Shown here: positions 19,834-28,462 of the stretch, one piece after another
How the letters are laid out: every line of letters begins with the position of its first letter
Numbering within the stretch: the stretch's first letter is position 1
Assembly (NCBI RefSeq): GCF_014836775.1
Contig: NZ_JACSQD010000001.1
Coordinates: 293,038-357,037, forward strand
DNA: 64,000 nucleotides
Reading direction: 5' to 3'
Source of the DNA: Arthrobacter gallicola
Lineage (GTDB): Bacteria > Actinomycetota > Actinomycetes > Actinomycetales > Micrococcaceae
Notes under the pieces: generated by a model
What the model saw: the letters and a program-made list of their open reading frames with translations, nothing else
What the model was told of the DNA's origin: nothing
Databases searched by the model: none
Program-made: the position numbers and the translations under genes

Positions 19834-20535
19834 TCAGAGCAGGCTAACGGGGGAGGGGGACCGGATGAAGTTCCCCGGGTGGGTCGCCGGCGCGGCCAGC
19901 ATGCCGGCGCAGGCGTCGATGAGGAAGTAGCCGACCCCGGTCCAGTTGGTGGATTCCACCCCGTCCTGGACCCGGGCTTCGTATTCCGAGCACACGCTGA
20001 GCACCATGTTGCCGAGAATCCAGGACCGGCCGTACTGGGTTGACGGATCCATGCTTCCGCCGGCGGCCTGCACCCGCCGGTTCAGCTCCTCCGTCAGCGC
20101 ATTGGGCACGGAGGCGTTGGCCAGCACCTCCTGCATGGACGGGGTGGTCCGGATCTGGTGCACAAAGCGTGCCCGCCAGCTTGGCACCGGCAGCGACCCC
20201 AGATGCTCCACCCAGGGAAGGATCAGGCAGGCCAGCACGTCCGGCAGCGCGGCGTCGTCGTCGAGGCCCGCCGCGAGTGCCGCGCGGCGCCGGTTGGTGT
20301 CCTCCGCATGCCGGGTGATGAGGGTGCGGACGAGCTCATCCCGGCCGCCGAAGTGATAGGCGACGGCGGAGTGATTGGCCGTTCCGGCGTGTTCGGCGAT
20401 CCTGCGGTTGGACACCGCGTCGATACCGTGGCGGGCAAAAAGCTCCTCGGCCGCGTCCAGAAGAGCTTCGCGTGCTTTGTCGCCGTGTTGTCCCATGTGG
20501 TGTGCCCTTTTCTCCTGCTGTTCCGACAGAGGCAT
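19834..20535 (-). CDS. TetR-family transcriptional regulator
   Basis: A 233-residue repressor with an N-terminal helix-turn-helix (about residues 20-65: ARHGIDAVSNRRIAEHAG then SAVAYHFGGRDELV) and a variable C-terminal ligand domain. Starts at 20535 or at the internal ATG 20496 (MGQHGDKAR) are both possible. It is divergent from the duplicated exporter, and a near-perfect 28-bp palindrome lies between them, so it very likely represses itself and that exporter. Confidence 0.92.
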   Translation of the reverse strand: MPLSEQQEKRAHHMGQHGDKAREALLDAAEELFARHGIDAVSNRRIAEHAGTANHSAVAYHFGGRDELVRTLITRHAEDTNRRRAALAAGLDDDAALPDVLACLILPWVEHLGSLPVPSWRARFVHQIRTTPSMQEVLANASVPNALTEELNRRVQAAGGSMDPSTQYGRSWILGNMVLSVCSEYEARVQDGVESTNWTGVGYFLIDACAGMLAAPATHPGNFIRSPSPVSLL

Positions 20536-20560
20536 TCCTGAGATTGCCGGAGTCGATTAC

Positions 20561-20588
20561 CAAATTTACGCCACGTGGCGTAATTTTG
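20561..20588. promoter_or_regulatory. Probable TetR operator, 28-bp palindrome
   Basis: The core TACGCCACGTGGCGTA (20567-20582) is a perfect 16-bp palindrome. Symmetry continues outward to 20561/20588 (CAAA...TTTG) with a single mismatched pair. It lies 25 bases upstream of the tetR start and 85 bases before the exporter's TTG start, which is where a TetR site controlling both divergent promoters would be. Confidence 0.82.
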
Positions 20589-20673
20589 ACGAGTTGGTTT
20601 CACCGACCGCGTTGTGACCGTCTGGTCCACGCCTCTCGCACCATCCATCGAACCACAGCACAGGAGCACGGCC

Positions 20674-22872
20674 TTGACCCACACTTCCCCCACGCCCTTC
20701 CCGCCGGACACGGTGGACACGGCGGCGAGCGAGGCTCCGGACCCGGGCAGCCAGCCCTCCGATGCTGCGGCGCTCAAACGTGCCAAGGCGGAGAAAATCG
20801 GGCGCTATGTGGCTATGTTCCTCATGCCCCTGCTGATGGTCTCCATGCTGGTTTGGGGTTACCTCGCGGCCATGCACGCCCCCGAGCCCCACAACATGCC
20901 GGTAGCCGTCACCGGTCCGGCTCAGCAGGCCGCCCAGTTCGCTGCTGCACTTGAGGCAGGCAACGCCGACGCCGTTGATATCCGGGTGGTGGACTCCGCC
21001 GAGACTGCCCGCCAGCTGGTGCTGGACCGGGAAGTAACCGGCGCCGTGTCACTGGCCGACGGCGGTGCAACCGTCTATACGGCTGGTGCGGCCGGCGCTT
21101 CGCAGGCGGGCACGGTCACGGCGCTGCTGGCTCCGCAGGTGCTGGCCGAGGGCCTGGCTCTCCAAACCGAGGACCTGGCGCCGCTGCCTGCCAGCGACAT
21201 GGCAGGCCTGGGCGCCATGTTCATGACCACCGCACTTATGCTCGCGGGCTACATGCCGTTGAGCCTGATCCTCTCCAACTCGCCGGAGCTGCTCAGGTTC
21301 CGTCGCTTCGTGCCGGTGCTCGCCGGCTGGGCCGCCCTGATTTCCGCACTGGTGTGGACCGTCGTCGGGCCGGTGATGGGAGTGATCCAGGGGCACACCG
21401 CAGCGGTTCTGGGTATCTGCTGGCTTGCCGTTTTTGCCGTGGGAAGCGTCCAGCTGTTCCTCACCCGTATCCTCGGCCCGATGGCCGTGCTCGCCGGCAT
21501 GCTCTTCCTGATGGTGCTCGGCGTACCCGCGTCCAACATGAGCATGTCGGTGCACACGATGCCCGGGCTTTATCCGCTGCTGCACAGCTTCCTGCCCGCT
21601 GCCGCCACCGGTGAATCGCTGCGCTCGGTGCTCTACTTTGGCGGGAACGGTGCGGGCTCCCACCTTCTGGTCCTGGTTATTGGTGCAGCCGCTGCCCTGC
21701 TGCTGACGCTGGGGCTGGACGCCCTGAGGCGGCGCCGCACGCCGGACGCTGCTCCTCCGGTGGTCCAGGTGGCCTCGCTGCACGGCGGACCCCGCCCGAA
21801 GAGCCGCAGGTGGCGCTACCTGACCCTGGGCTTCTTCCCGCTGGCCATGGTCGCGATGATGCTCTCGATGATGCTGGGTGCCATGTACCAGCCCACTCCG
21901 CGGGACATGCCTGTCGCCGTCGTCGGCACCACGGTTGAACAGGCCGAAGATGCCGCTGCCGGACTGGAGGAGAACCTCTCCGGATTGTTTGAACTGCGTG
22001 CCCTGGATTCCGCCGAGCAAGCCCGCGAACAGGTGAGGGACCGCAGCGTGGCCGCTGCCTTTGTGCTGCCGACGGCGGAGAATCCCACCGCGGCGCTGAT
22101 CACCAACCAGGCCGCCGGAGTGAGTGCACAGCAGGTCATAGACCGGGTATTCGCCCAGGTGGCGTCCGGTCAGCAGATGGACCTGGCTACGGAGGACGTT
22201 GCTCCGCTGGCCACCGAAGACTCTATGGGAATGGCCACCATGTACCTGGCCATGGGCTGGATGATGGCAGGGTTCATGATCATTGTTGTGGGTGCGACGG
22301 CCGCCCCGGCAAGCCGTCCGCTGCGTAAGCTGCTGCCGGTTGTAGCCGGCTGGGCAGTTGGCTTCTCTGCCTTCCTCTGGGTGATCGTTGACGTTTTTGT
22401 CGGTGCCATCGACGGCCATTTCTGGGAGCTGTGGGCCGTAGGCGCCGTGGCGATCTTCTGCATGGCGATGTTCACCGCCGTCTTCGACCGGTTTATGGGC
22501 ATGCTCGCCATCCTTCCCGTTATCGCCATCCTGATGTTCCTCGGGATTCCGGCATCCGGCGCCGCCATGTCGATCTACATGGAGCCGGACGTCTTCCGCA
22601 TCCTGCACGAAGTGCTGCCCATGCCCGCGGCAGTGGAGTCCATCCGGTCCATTCTGTACTTCGGCGGCGACACGGTGGGCTCCCATCTGCTCACGCTCGG
22701 TATCTGGGGAGCCGTGTCCCTGGTGCTGGTGGCCGTCATTGACCGGATGAGGCCGCCGCGGACTGAAGCATGGCCGGTTGAGGCGGTTGAGGCGGTTGAG
22801 GCGGTTGAGGCGGTTCCGGCGGTGGAGGCAGCTCCGGCGGTGGAGGCAGCGCCGCTGGCGCGTCACAGTTAG
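20674..22872 (+). CDS. Internally duplicated YhgE/Pip-like (ABC-2/DUF3533 type) membrane exporter
   Basis: A 732-residue membrane protein made of two homologous halves (about residues 30-360 and 370-705). Each half has a first membrane segment, an extracytoplasmic domain beginning NMPVAVTG or DMPVAVVG, then about five membrane segments. Matching pieces include VLAGWAALISALVW/VVAGWAVGFSAFLW, VLGVPASNMSMS/FLGIPASGAAMS and ESLRSVLYFGG/ESIRSILYFGG. This looks like the YhgE/Pip superfamily fused to itself. The C-terminus is a VEAVEAVEAV repeat. TTG 20674 is chosen because AGGAG lies 7 bases upstream; the GTG at 20614 has no ribosome site. Probably drug or lipid export, regulated by the divergent TetR. 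Confidence 0.82.
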   Translation: MTHTSPTPFPPDTVDTAASEAPDPGSQPSDAAALKRAKAEKIGRYVAMFLMPLLMVSMLVWGYLAAMHAPEPHNMPVAVTGPAQQAAQFAAALEAGNADAVDIRVVDSAETARQLVLDREVTGAVSLADGGATVYTAGAAGASQAGTVTALLAPQVLAEGLALQTEDLAPLPASDMAGLGAMFMTTALMLAGYMPLSLILSNSPELLRFRRFVPVLAGWAALISALVWTVVGPVMGVIQGHTAAVLGICWLAVFAVGSVQLFLTRILGPMAVLAGMLFLMVLGVPASNMSMSVHTMPGLYPLLHSFLPAAATGESLRSVLYFGGNGAGSHLLVLVIGAAAALLLTLGLDALRRRRTPDAAPPVVQVASLHGGPRPKSRRWRYLTLGFFPLAMVAMMLSMMLGAMYQPTPRDMPVAVVGTTVEQAEDAAAGLEENLSGLFELRALDSAEQAREQVRDRSVAAAFVLPTAENPTAALITNQAAGVSAQQVIDRVFAQVASGQQMDLATEDVAPLATEDSMGMATMYLAMGWMMAGFMIIVVGATAAPASRPLRKLLPVVAGWAVGFSAFLWVIVDVFVGAIDGHFWELWAVGAVAIFCMAMFTAVFDRFMGMLAILPVIAILMFLGIPASGAAMSIYMEPDVFRILHEVLPMPAAVESIRSILYFGGDTVGSHLLTLGIWGAVSLVLVAVIDRMRPPRTEAWPVEAVEAVEAVEAVPAVEAAPAVEAAPLARHS
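22775..22856 (+). repeat. 9-bp tandem repeats at the end of the exporter gene
   Basis: The unit GGCGGTTGA is repeated about four times in a row, then a diverged 21-base unit (ccggcggtggaggcagctccg type) occurs twice. All lie in frame and encode VEA-rich sequence in the cytoplasmic tail of the exporter. Such a tract can expand or contract by slippage without breaking the frame. Confidence 0.8.
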
Positions 22873-22904
22873 CGGCCGCGCAGCCGCCGTGCCAGCATGT
22901 GGGG

Positions 22905-23873
22905 ATGTCTCCCAACACTGTTCGTTCAGCCCCGCCGCGTGCCCAGTCCGCCGAAGAGCGCAGTGCGCGGATTGCCGTCACCGTCTTTCCCCTGCTGATT
23001 TTGGCAGGGGGAGCGGTGGCGCTGCTCTTCCCCGCACCGTTTACGGGGTTGTCGCCCCTGGTTAATCCAGGTCTGATGCTGATCATGTTTGGTATGGGGC
23101 TGACGCTCACGCTGCCGGACTTCGCCCTGGTGATCCGGCAGCCGCTGCCCGTTCTCCTGGGTGTTGTGGCGCAGTTCGTGATCATGCCCCTGCTGGGACT
23201 GGGCATTGCATGGGCGCTGGCGCTGCCTCCCGAGCTGGCAGCCGGCGTCATCCTCGTGGGGTGCGCACCCGGTGGCACTGCCTCCAACGTGGTGACCTAT
23301 CTGGCTCGGGGCAACGTTGCACTGTCCGTGGCCATGACCTCGGTTTCGACTCTGCTGGCACCGATCTTCACACCGCTGCTGGCCCTGTGGCTGGCCGGCC
23401 GGTACATGGCTGTCGACGCCGGGGCAATGGCCCTTTCAATTGTTCAGATCGTGCTGATTCCGGTGCTGCTGGGCCTGGTGATCCGGTACCTTGCACCCCG
23501 GCTGGTGGACCGGGTCCTTCCGGTCCTGCCGTGGGTGTCCGTCATCGCCATCACCTTCGTCGTCGTAGCTGTCGTTTCGGGCAGTTCTGCCGCAATCCTC
23601 ACTGCCGGCTGGCTGATTCTGCTCGCAGTCATCCTGCATAACGGTCTGGGCCTGGCGCTGGGGTACGGTGCCGCGAAACTCTTCCGCCAACCCGTTGCCG
23701 CCCGGCGCACCATGGCCATCGAGGTGGGGATGCAGAACTCCGGGCTGGCTGCCGGCCTGGCCAGGGACTACTTCACGCCGGAAGCTGCCCTTCCGGCGGC
23801 TGTCTTTTCGGTCTGGCACAACGTTTCGGGTGCCCTGATGGCCGCCTTCTGGCGGCGCCGCCCCACCGCCTGA
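22905..23873 (+). CDS. BASS-family sodium-dependent transporter
   Basis: A 322-residue bile acid:sodium symporter family protein with about nine or ten membrane segments. Family marks are MLIMFGMGLTL near residue 57, CAPGGTASNVVTYLARGN near 120 and EVGMQNSGLA near 270. PanS and other small organic-anion carriers share these, so the substrate cannot be assigned. ATG 22905 or the GTG at 22899 could start it. It follows the duplicated exporter by about 30 bases in the same direction, so it may be in the same TetR-controlled operon. Confidence 0.88.
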   Translation: MSPNTVRSAPPRAQSAEERSARIAVTVFPLLILAGGAVALLFPAPFTGLSPLVNPGLMLIMFGMGLTLTLPDFALVIRQPLPVLLGVVAQFVIMPLLGLGIAWALALPPELAAGVILVGCAPGGTASNVVTYLARGNVALSVAMTSVSTLLAPIFTPLLALWLAGRYMAVDAGAMALSIVQIVLIPVLLGLVIRYLAPRLVDRVLPVLPWVSVIAITFVVVAVVSGSSAAILTAGWLILLAVILHNGLGLALGYGAAKLFRQPVAARRTMAIEVGMQNSGLAAGLARDYFTPEAALPAAVFSVWHNVSGALMAAFWRRRPTA

Positions 23874-23996
23874 GGGACGGCCGTCAAAGGACTTTGGGGT
23901 TCCGGCGATGATGTCGCCGGGACCGGGTTCTAACGGTGGGATGAACCCGGTACCGTATAGCTGCCTTTGGCACTCCGCCGAGGCAGAGAGGCTGCC

Positions 23997-24293
23997 ATGA
24001 GCGTTTCCATCAGATTGACTGAGGCCGCAGCCGGTGAACTGGGTGAAGCCGCTTTCATTCAGTTCACCAACAGTGCCCAGAATGAATACGCGTACAACAC
24101 CACCGAGGGAGGAACAGCGAGGATCCTTCGTACTGATCCGGGCACCGGAAACTGGAAAGTTCTGATGGAGTTCTCGCCGCCGGCATGGATCCGGATCACG
24201 GGCGTCCGGTTTCCGGCGAACAGCAACATGCTCGGCGGTGAGGCAGGAACCGCCGAAGGGCTGGATCCTTCCACTCAGACACCCACCCAGTAG
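23997..24293 (+). CDS. Hypothetical 98-residue protein
   Basis: Not recognised. Sequence begins MSVSIRLTEAAAGELGEAAF and has no signal peptide or membrane segment; it is rich in Thr, Ala and Gly and probably cytosolic. ATG 23997 is preceded by gaggcagagagg. Codon usage looks like that of the neighbours. It lies 124 bases after the BASS gene and converges on the XRE-cupin gene. Confidence 0.6.
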   Translation: MSVSIRLTEAAAGELGEAAFIQFTNSAQNEYAYNTTEGGTARILRTDPGTGNWKVLMEFSPPAWIRITGVRFPANSNMLGGEAGTAEGLDPSTQTPTQ

Positions 24294-24330
24294 TCCGGCG
24301 GAATCCTTCGGTTGCGGCGCTGCAGGATGG

Positions 24331-24933
24331 TTATCCGGGCAGCTTCGCCACCGGCCGGGCCCGCAGATGGGCCTTTTCACCCTGCGGGCCGAAAAGTGCC
24401 AGGAACTCGGTTCCGCCGTCTGTCGCAGCTCCCATCCAGTGCGGCAGGGTAGTGTCGAACTCCGCTGCCTCGCCGGGCTGGAGGATGAGTTCCTGGGTGC
24501 CGAGCAGCAGCCGCAGCGATCCGCTGAGTACGTACAGCCATTCGTAGCCCTCATGGGTCCGCGGCTCCGGATTCTCTCCGTGTTTCCTGGCCGGCAGGAT
24601 GTACTTGTACGCACGGATGCCGCCGGCCTTCTCTGTGAGCGGGATGATCGTGGCACCATGACGCCTAATCGGCCGCATGTGAACCCGCGGGTCTCCGGTG
24701 GGTGGCGCGCCAACCAGTTCATCGATGCTCACCCGGTACGTCCTGGCCAGCGGCATCAGCAGTTCCAGGGTGGGACGGCGGCCGCCCGATTCAAGCCGCG
24801 AAAGGGTGCTCACCGAGATTCCGGTCTGCTCGGATACCTCTGCCAGCGTGAACTGGCGGTCGGTGCGCAGTGAGCGGAGCCGTGGTCCGACGCCGCTGAG
24901 AGTGTCCTGGGAGGTTTCGGCCATATCGTGCAT
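24331..24933 (-). CDS. XRE-family regulator with C-terminal cupin
   Basis: About 200 residues. The N-terminal helix-turn-helix (residues 12-67) contains TLAEVSEQTGISVSTLSRLE; the C-terminal cupin (about 100-190) has the metal-binding-type GYEWLYVLSGSLRLLL and LQPGEAAEF. Such proteins sense small ligands and control adjacent enzyme genes. Starts at 24933 (MHDMAET) and 24924 (MAET) are both possible and neither has a strong ribosome site. It is divergent from the flavoprotein at 25035. Confidence 0.9.
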   Translation of the reverse strand: MHDMAETSQDTLSGVGPRLRSLRTDRQFTLAEVSEQTGISVSTLSRLESGGRRPTLELLMPLARTYRVSIDELVGAPPTGDPRVHMRPIRRHGATIIPLTEKAGGIRAYKYILPARKHGENPEPRTHEGYEWLYVLSGSLRLLLGTQELILQPGEAAEFDTTLPHWMGAATDGGTEFLALFGPQGEKAHLRARPVAKLPG

Positions 24934-24934
24934 C

Positions 24935-24949
24935 TTGCCATACCGGCAA
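24935..24949. promoter_or_regulatory. Inverted repeat at the XRE-cupin start
   Basis: TTGCC (24935-24939) and GGCAA (24945-24949) flank ATACC, touching the probable start codon at 24933 on the minus strand. A regulator bound here would block its own gene, so this is a candidate autoregulatory operator. Confidence 0.45.
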
Positions 24950-25034
24950 AAAAGATTGCTCCTTCCGGCGGTGGGAATCAAGACTGGAACCAGGGAAGCG
25001 GCGACGGGCCGCTCGGGCAGGAGAACAAAGCATC

Positions 25035-26054
25035 ATGAGCGAAACACCACGCACCCAAGCACTGGCTGGGCAGGATCAGGAAGCGCAGGCAAAGCCGGCG
25101 CTGGCCGGGGAGACCTATGACGTCGTTGTGGTCGGAGGCGGAGCTGCCGGGCTGAGCGGCGCCCTGGCACTCTCCCGCGCGCGCCGTTCGGTCCTGGTGG
25201 TCGACGGCGGCGATCCCCGCAATGCCCCCGCGGGTCATGTCCACAACTATCTCGGACGCGAAGGAACACCTCCGGCCGAGCTGTACGCCATCGGCCGGAG
25301 CGAAATCGAAAGCTACGGTGCAGCCGTTGCCGAGGGATTCGTTGCCGGCATCGCGCGCGAAGACGGTGGCCTGTTTGCCGTTGAGCTGACCGGCGGAAGA
25401 CTGGTCCGGGCGCGGCGGATCCTGGCCGCCACCGGTGTTACGGACGTGCTTCCGGAGGTCCCGGGTCTCCGCGAGTACTGGGGGACCGGTGTGCTGCACT
25501 GCCCGTACTGCCACGGATGGGAAGTCCGGGACCAGGCAATCGGCGTTCTGTCCACTGAGCTGCCAACCGCCGTCCACCAGGCGCTGATGTGGCGGCAGTG
25601 GAGCGCCGACGTCGTTCTGTTCCTGAACGGGACCGGCGAACCCGATGCTGGCCAGGCGGAGCAGCTGGCTGCCCGGGGCATCCGCGTGGTGCCCGGCGAG
25701 GTTGCCGGCATTGAAGGGACCGACCGGCTCACCGGTGTGCGGCTGGTGGACGGAAGTGTCGAAGCCCGGGACGCCGTCGTCGTCTTCACCCGGCTGAGCG
25801 CCCGGGCCGACTACCTGGCCGGCCTGGGAGTTGTTCCCACCGAGCAGTTCGCGGGCGAAACGTCCATCGGCACTGCGCTGACCGTAAACCCGATGGGCGC
25901 CACTGACGTCCCCGGGATTTATGCCGCCGGTAACCTGGCGGCGCCGATGGCCCAGGTCATCGGAGCAGCAGCTGCCGGCCTGATGGCGGGTGCCGCGATC
26001 AACGGGGATCTGATTATGGAAGACACTGCGCTGGCCGTGGCCGCGCGCGTCTAG
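25035..26054 (+). CDS. Thioredoxin-reductase-like FAD/NAD(P) oxidoreductase
   Basis: A 339-residue protein. FAD-binding GGGAAGLSGALALSRA is near residue 36 after a 26-residue polar extension; the redox-active motif is CPYCHGWEV near 157; the C-terminal FAD segment is GIYAAGNLAAPMAQV. The family covers thioredoxin reductases and monomeric relatives that act on small disulphides, so the partner is uncertain. The second nucleotide-binding motif is degenerate (GVLSTELPTAVHQ instead of GxGxxG), which may mean weak NADPH binding. Divergent from the XRE-cupin regulator, a pairing common in actinobacteria. Confidence 0.9.
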   Translation: MSETPRTQALAGQDQEAQAKPALAGETYDVVVVGGGAAGLSGALALSRARRSVLVVDGGDPRNAPAGHVHNYLGREGTPPAELYAIGRSEIESYGAAVAEGFVAGIAREDGGLFAVELTGGRLVRARRILAATGVTDVLPEVPGLREYWGTGVLHCPYCHGWEVRDQAIGVLSTELPTAVHQALMWRQWSADVVLFLNGTGEPDAGQAEQLAARGIRVVPGEVAGIEGTDRLTGVRLVDGSVEARDAVVVFTRLSARADYLAGLGVVPTEQFAGETSIGTALTVNPMGATDVPGIYAAGNLAAPMAQVIGAAAAGLMAGAAINGDLIMEDTALAVAARV

Positions 26055-26164
26055 TTGGATCCGCTCTGAGACTAACCGCTTGTCGCCGGGCCCGTGTCCG
26101 GGGCTGGCGAAAGGCGGCGGTCCGGTGAGATGCCCGGCGCTCCTGCGCGGTGCGGTTGAAGCCT

Positions 26165-28003
26165 TCACCGGGAGACGGCTCCCGGCAGTGGGGGTGCCGT
26201 GGAACGGTAGGTGTGGCCTGTCGGGGTGGTCGTGCGGACGGTGTGGCGTTGGCCGGGCGTGTTGACGGTGCGGGCCTTCCAGCCCGGTGCTTCCTTGGCC
26301 TGGTTGCACGCTTCGCAGAGGCCCTGCCCGTTTGCGTAGCTCGTTGGTCCCGCTTCAGCGTGTGGACGGATGTGGTCGACATGCCGGATCGGTGCGTCAC
26401 ACCACGGTGTCCGGCAGGTCTGATCTCGGGTGCGGATCAGCCGGGCCAGTCCGGGCGGGAAACAGCGGGCTCTGGAATCCATGGCGACAAGCTCTCCCGT
26501 CGCAGGGGCAAGGTACAGCCGGCGCAGAGTTAGAGGGGCTTGATCATGCGCGGGGTGCGTGCTGACGTCTGGGTGGGGACGGGGTGGGAGCTCGTCAGTC
26601 GGAGGGTCCTGACCGTGCCCGTCAAGAGCATTGGTGATGAGATCTCTGGCCCAACCTCCGGGAACGACGCCGTACCCGGGGAAATAGGCCGGCTCGTCCT
26701 GCAGTAGTGTCGTCGCTGCCGTCCCGGGAAGGCTGCTGGCGGTGCCGGCGGTGCCGGGCACATTGGCTTTGGGACCCTCGGCCTCCGGCACACAGGTATC
26801 ACCATCGCAGACATCACCCTCACAGGCATTGTCCTCGAAGGCACCGCCCTCGAAAGCACTGCTGACGTCATGGGAGGCTCTGGTGAAGAGGGTCCGGTCG
26901 GTGATCACGAGCTGGACCTCGACCGGTACCTGGGATGCGGTTGCTTGCCCGGTGATCCGTTCGACCAGGGTGTCGGCCATGATCTGTCCCCGGCCGCGTT
27001 CGTCTCCTGAGGAACGCAGGGAGTCAGCGGCCCGGGATAAGGCGGTGAATACTGCTACGCCCTGGGCGACGGGCAGCAGCCCGGTGAGGTAGGACATGGT
27101 GTCCGGGGCTGGACGGCAGGAAACGTATCTGTCGGCGACGGCTTTGGCATGCCGGCGGACCTGAGAGGCTGGATCAATGGCTTGGGTGTGGGTTCGGATC
27201 CTGGCGATGAGTTTGCGGTCCCCGATTCCTTCCAGTGCGGCGGGGTTGCCGCAGACCAGGGCGTCGACCCGGCGTCGGTCTTCCACGTCGAGGCAGGCGG
27301 TTTCCCGGACCAGGAGGGTGGCTCGCCATTCGCTGAGTACTCCGGTGGATAGGGTATGGAGGGTGTGGGGCATTTCGTGGACCAGGGCTTTGCCGAGTCC
27401 GAGGTGCCTCCTTCCGCGGTGGGGTGAGTCCCGGCGGGCCAGTGCGATCTGGGCTCCTACTCCACGGCCGAGTTGGGCGGCGGGTAGCCCGGCCTGGGTC
27501 TGGGCCTGGCGTTGGGAGGCATCAAATGCTGCCGCTGCCCGGGCCTGCGCTGCAGCGGCCGCGGCTTTCAGCTCCTCTAGAACCCGGATCAGGTCAACCA
27601 GGACGCGGTCGGCCAGGCTGCGGTGGTCAGTCAGGTTACGGTCGGCCAAGTTACGGTTGGCTAGATCACCGTTGATCAGGTTGCCGCCGGTCACGTCGGT
27701 ATCCGGGCGCTCCCCATCAGTACCGTGCTCCTGCAATCGGGTGATCCACTGGCCGACGTCGGAAACCAGTGCCTGAACCACGAGACCTGCAGGGTTTGCA
27801 GGCGGAAGGGACGGTTTGCTGGGACGGTTGTGCGATTCTGCCCGCGGATCAGCTGATGTCGTTTGTACAACGCTCAGTTGGCCGGAAGGGGTCCGGCTGC
27901 CCGGATGCCTCGAGGCGTTCCTGGGCTTGGCTGTGACCTCGTCTGCAGCCGTGCCCCTGCGAGCGCTGCGGCGTAGATCCGCTTCCATTTCCAACATGGA
28001 CAC
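26165..28003 (-). CDS. DUF222/HNH endonuclease-signature protein (13E12 type)
   Basis: A 612-residue protein. The central DUF222 domain (about residues 90-360) is followed by a Gly/Thr-rich variable stretch and a C-terminal HNH domain: CRTPWCDAPIRHVDHI, then NGQGLCEACNQAKE near 560-580. Multiple dispersed copies are typical of Arthrobacter and mycobacteria (13E12 repeats); activity is mostly unproven. An Asn/Leu/Asp-rich repeat (NRNLADRNLTDHRSLADR) lies near residue 120, and an Asp/Glu/Cys-rich low-complexity insert near 395. Start is uncertain among GTG 28003, ATG 27997 and ATG 27988. Confidence 0.88.
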   Translation of the reverse strand: MSMLEMEADLRRSARRGTAADEVTAKPRNASRHPGSRTPSGQLSVVQTTSADPRAESHNRPSKPSLPPANPAGLVVQALVSDVGQWITRLQEHGTDGERPDTDVTGGNLINGDLANRNLADRNLTDHRSLADRVLVDLIRVLEELKAAAAAAQARAAAAFDASQRQAQTQAGLPAAQLGRGVGAQIALARRDSPHRGRRHLGLGKALVHEMPHTLHTLSTGVLSEWRATLLVRETACLDVEDRRRVDALVCGNPAALEGIGDRKLIARIRTHTQAIDPASQVRRHAKAVADRYVSCRPAPDTMSYLTGLLPVAQGVAVFTALSRAADSLRSSGDERGRGQIMADTLVERITGQATASQVPVEVQLVITDRTLFTRASHDVSSAFEGGAFEDNACEGDVCDGDTCVPEAEGPKANVPGTAGTASSLPGTAATTLLQDEPAYFPGYGVVPGGWARDLITNALDGHGQDPPTDELPPRPHPDVSTHPAHDQAPLTLRRLYLAPATGELVAMDSRARCFPPGLARLIRTRDQTCRTPWCDAPIRHVDHIRPHAEAGPTSYANGQGLCEACNQAKEAPGWKARTVNTPGQRHTVRTTTPTGHTYRSTAPPLPGAVSR

Positions 28004-28363
28004 AGACTAAAATCCGCCCCGCAAGCCTAGGCCAGAGATGGGCAGAAATGTGGACAAACCTCGCTGTCTCCGGTGGAAAGCCGCAGCTGTGCAGGAGATG
28101 AGGGGAGAGGGCAGCAGAAATAGTTACGCTGCAACCCGACGCACGCAGGGTCAGTTCGCCTTCGGCTAGGCTCCGCAGCTCGCTGTGTTTCCGCCCGATC
28201 GCTCCGCCTGCTGCAGCGCCGGCTGCTCGGCCCGTTGCCGCCGCTGCCTGCAGAGCTTTTGGCCCGGCCAATAGATGCCAGTTTCCTTGGCCGCCTTCCC
28301 TCCGCAATGCCATGCCATCCCGCCCGGTGCAGTGACGTCCGATCGATCCCGTTAGCCGCCGTA

Positions 28364-28462
28364 CCGGCTCCGCCGCTCCAGCGTCGTGCCGCGGCGCTGG
28401 CTCCGCCGCTCCAGCGTCGTGCCGCCTCGCCGGCTCCGCCGTTCCGACTCCGTCACCGACGC
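28364..28462. repeat. Three tandem 33-bp units
   Basis: Units begin at 28364, 28397 and 28430. Each starts c(c/t)ggctccgccg; the first two share CTCCAGCGTCGTGCCGC, and the third diverges after 12 bases. The unit length equals 11 codons; on the minus strand it reads RHDAGAAEP(A/V) repeatedly, so it may be the remnant of a repeat-containing coding region. Confidence 0.8.

Noticed and set aside
21049..22866. Long minus-strand open frame opposite the duplicated exporter
   Set aside because: His/Gly/Arg-rich shadow of a well-supported gene; no ribosome site and no domain.
28364..28462. CRISPR array
   Set aside because: Units are directly tandem with no unique spacers, and no cas genes are present.
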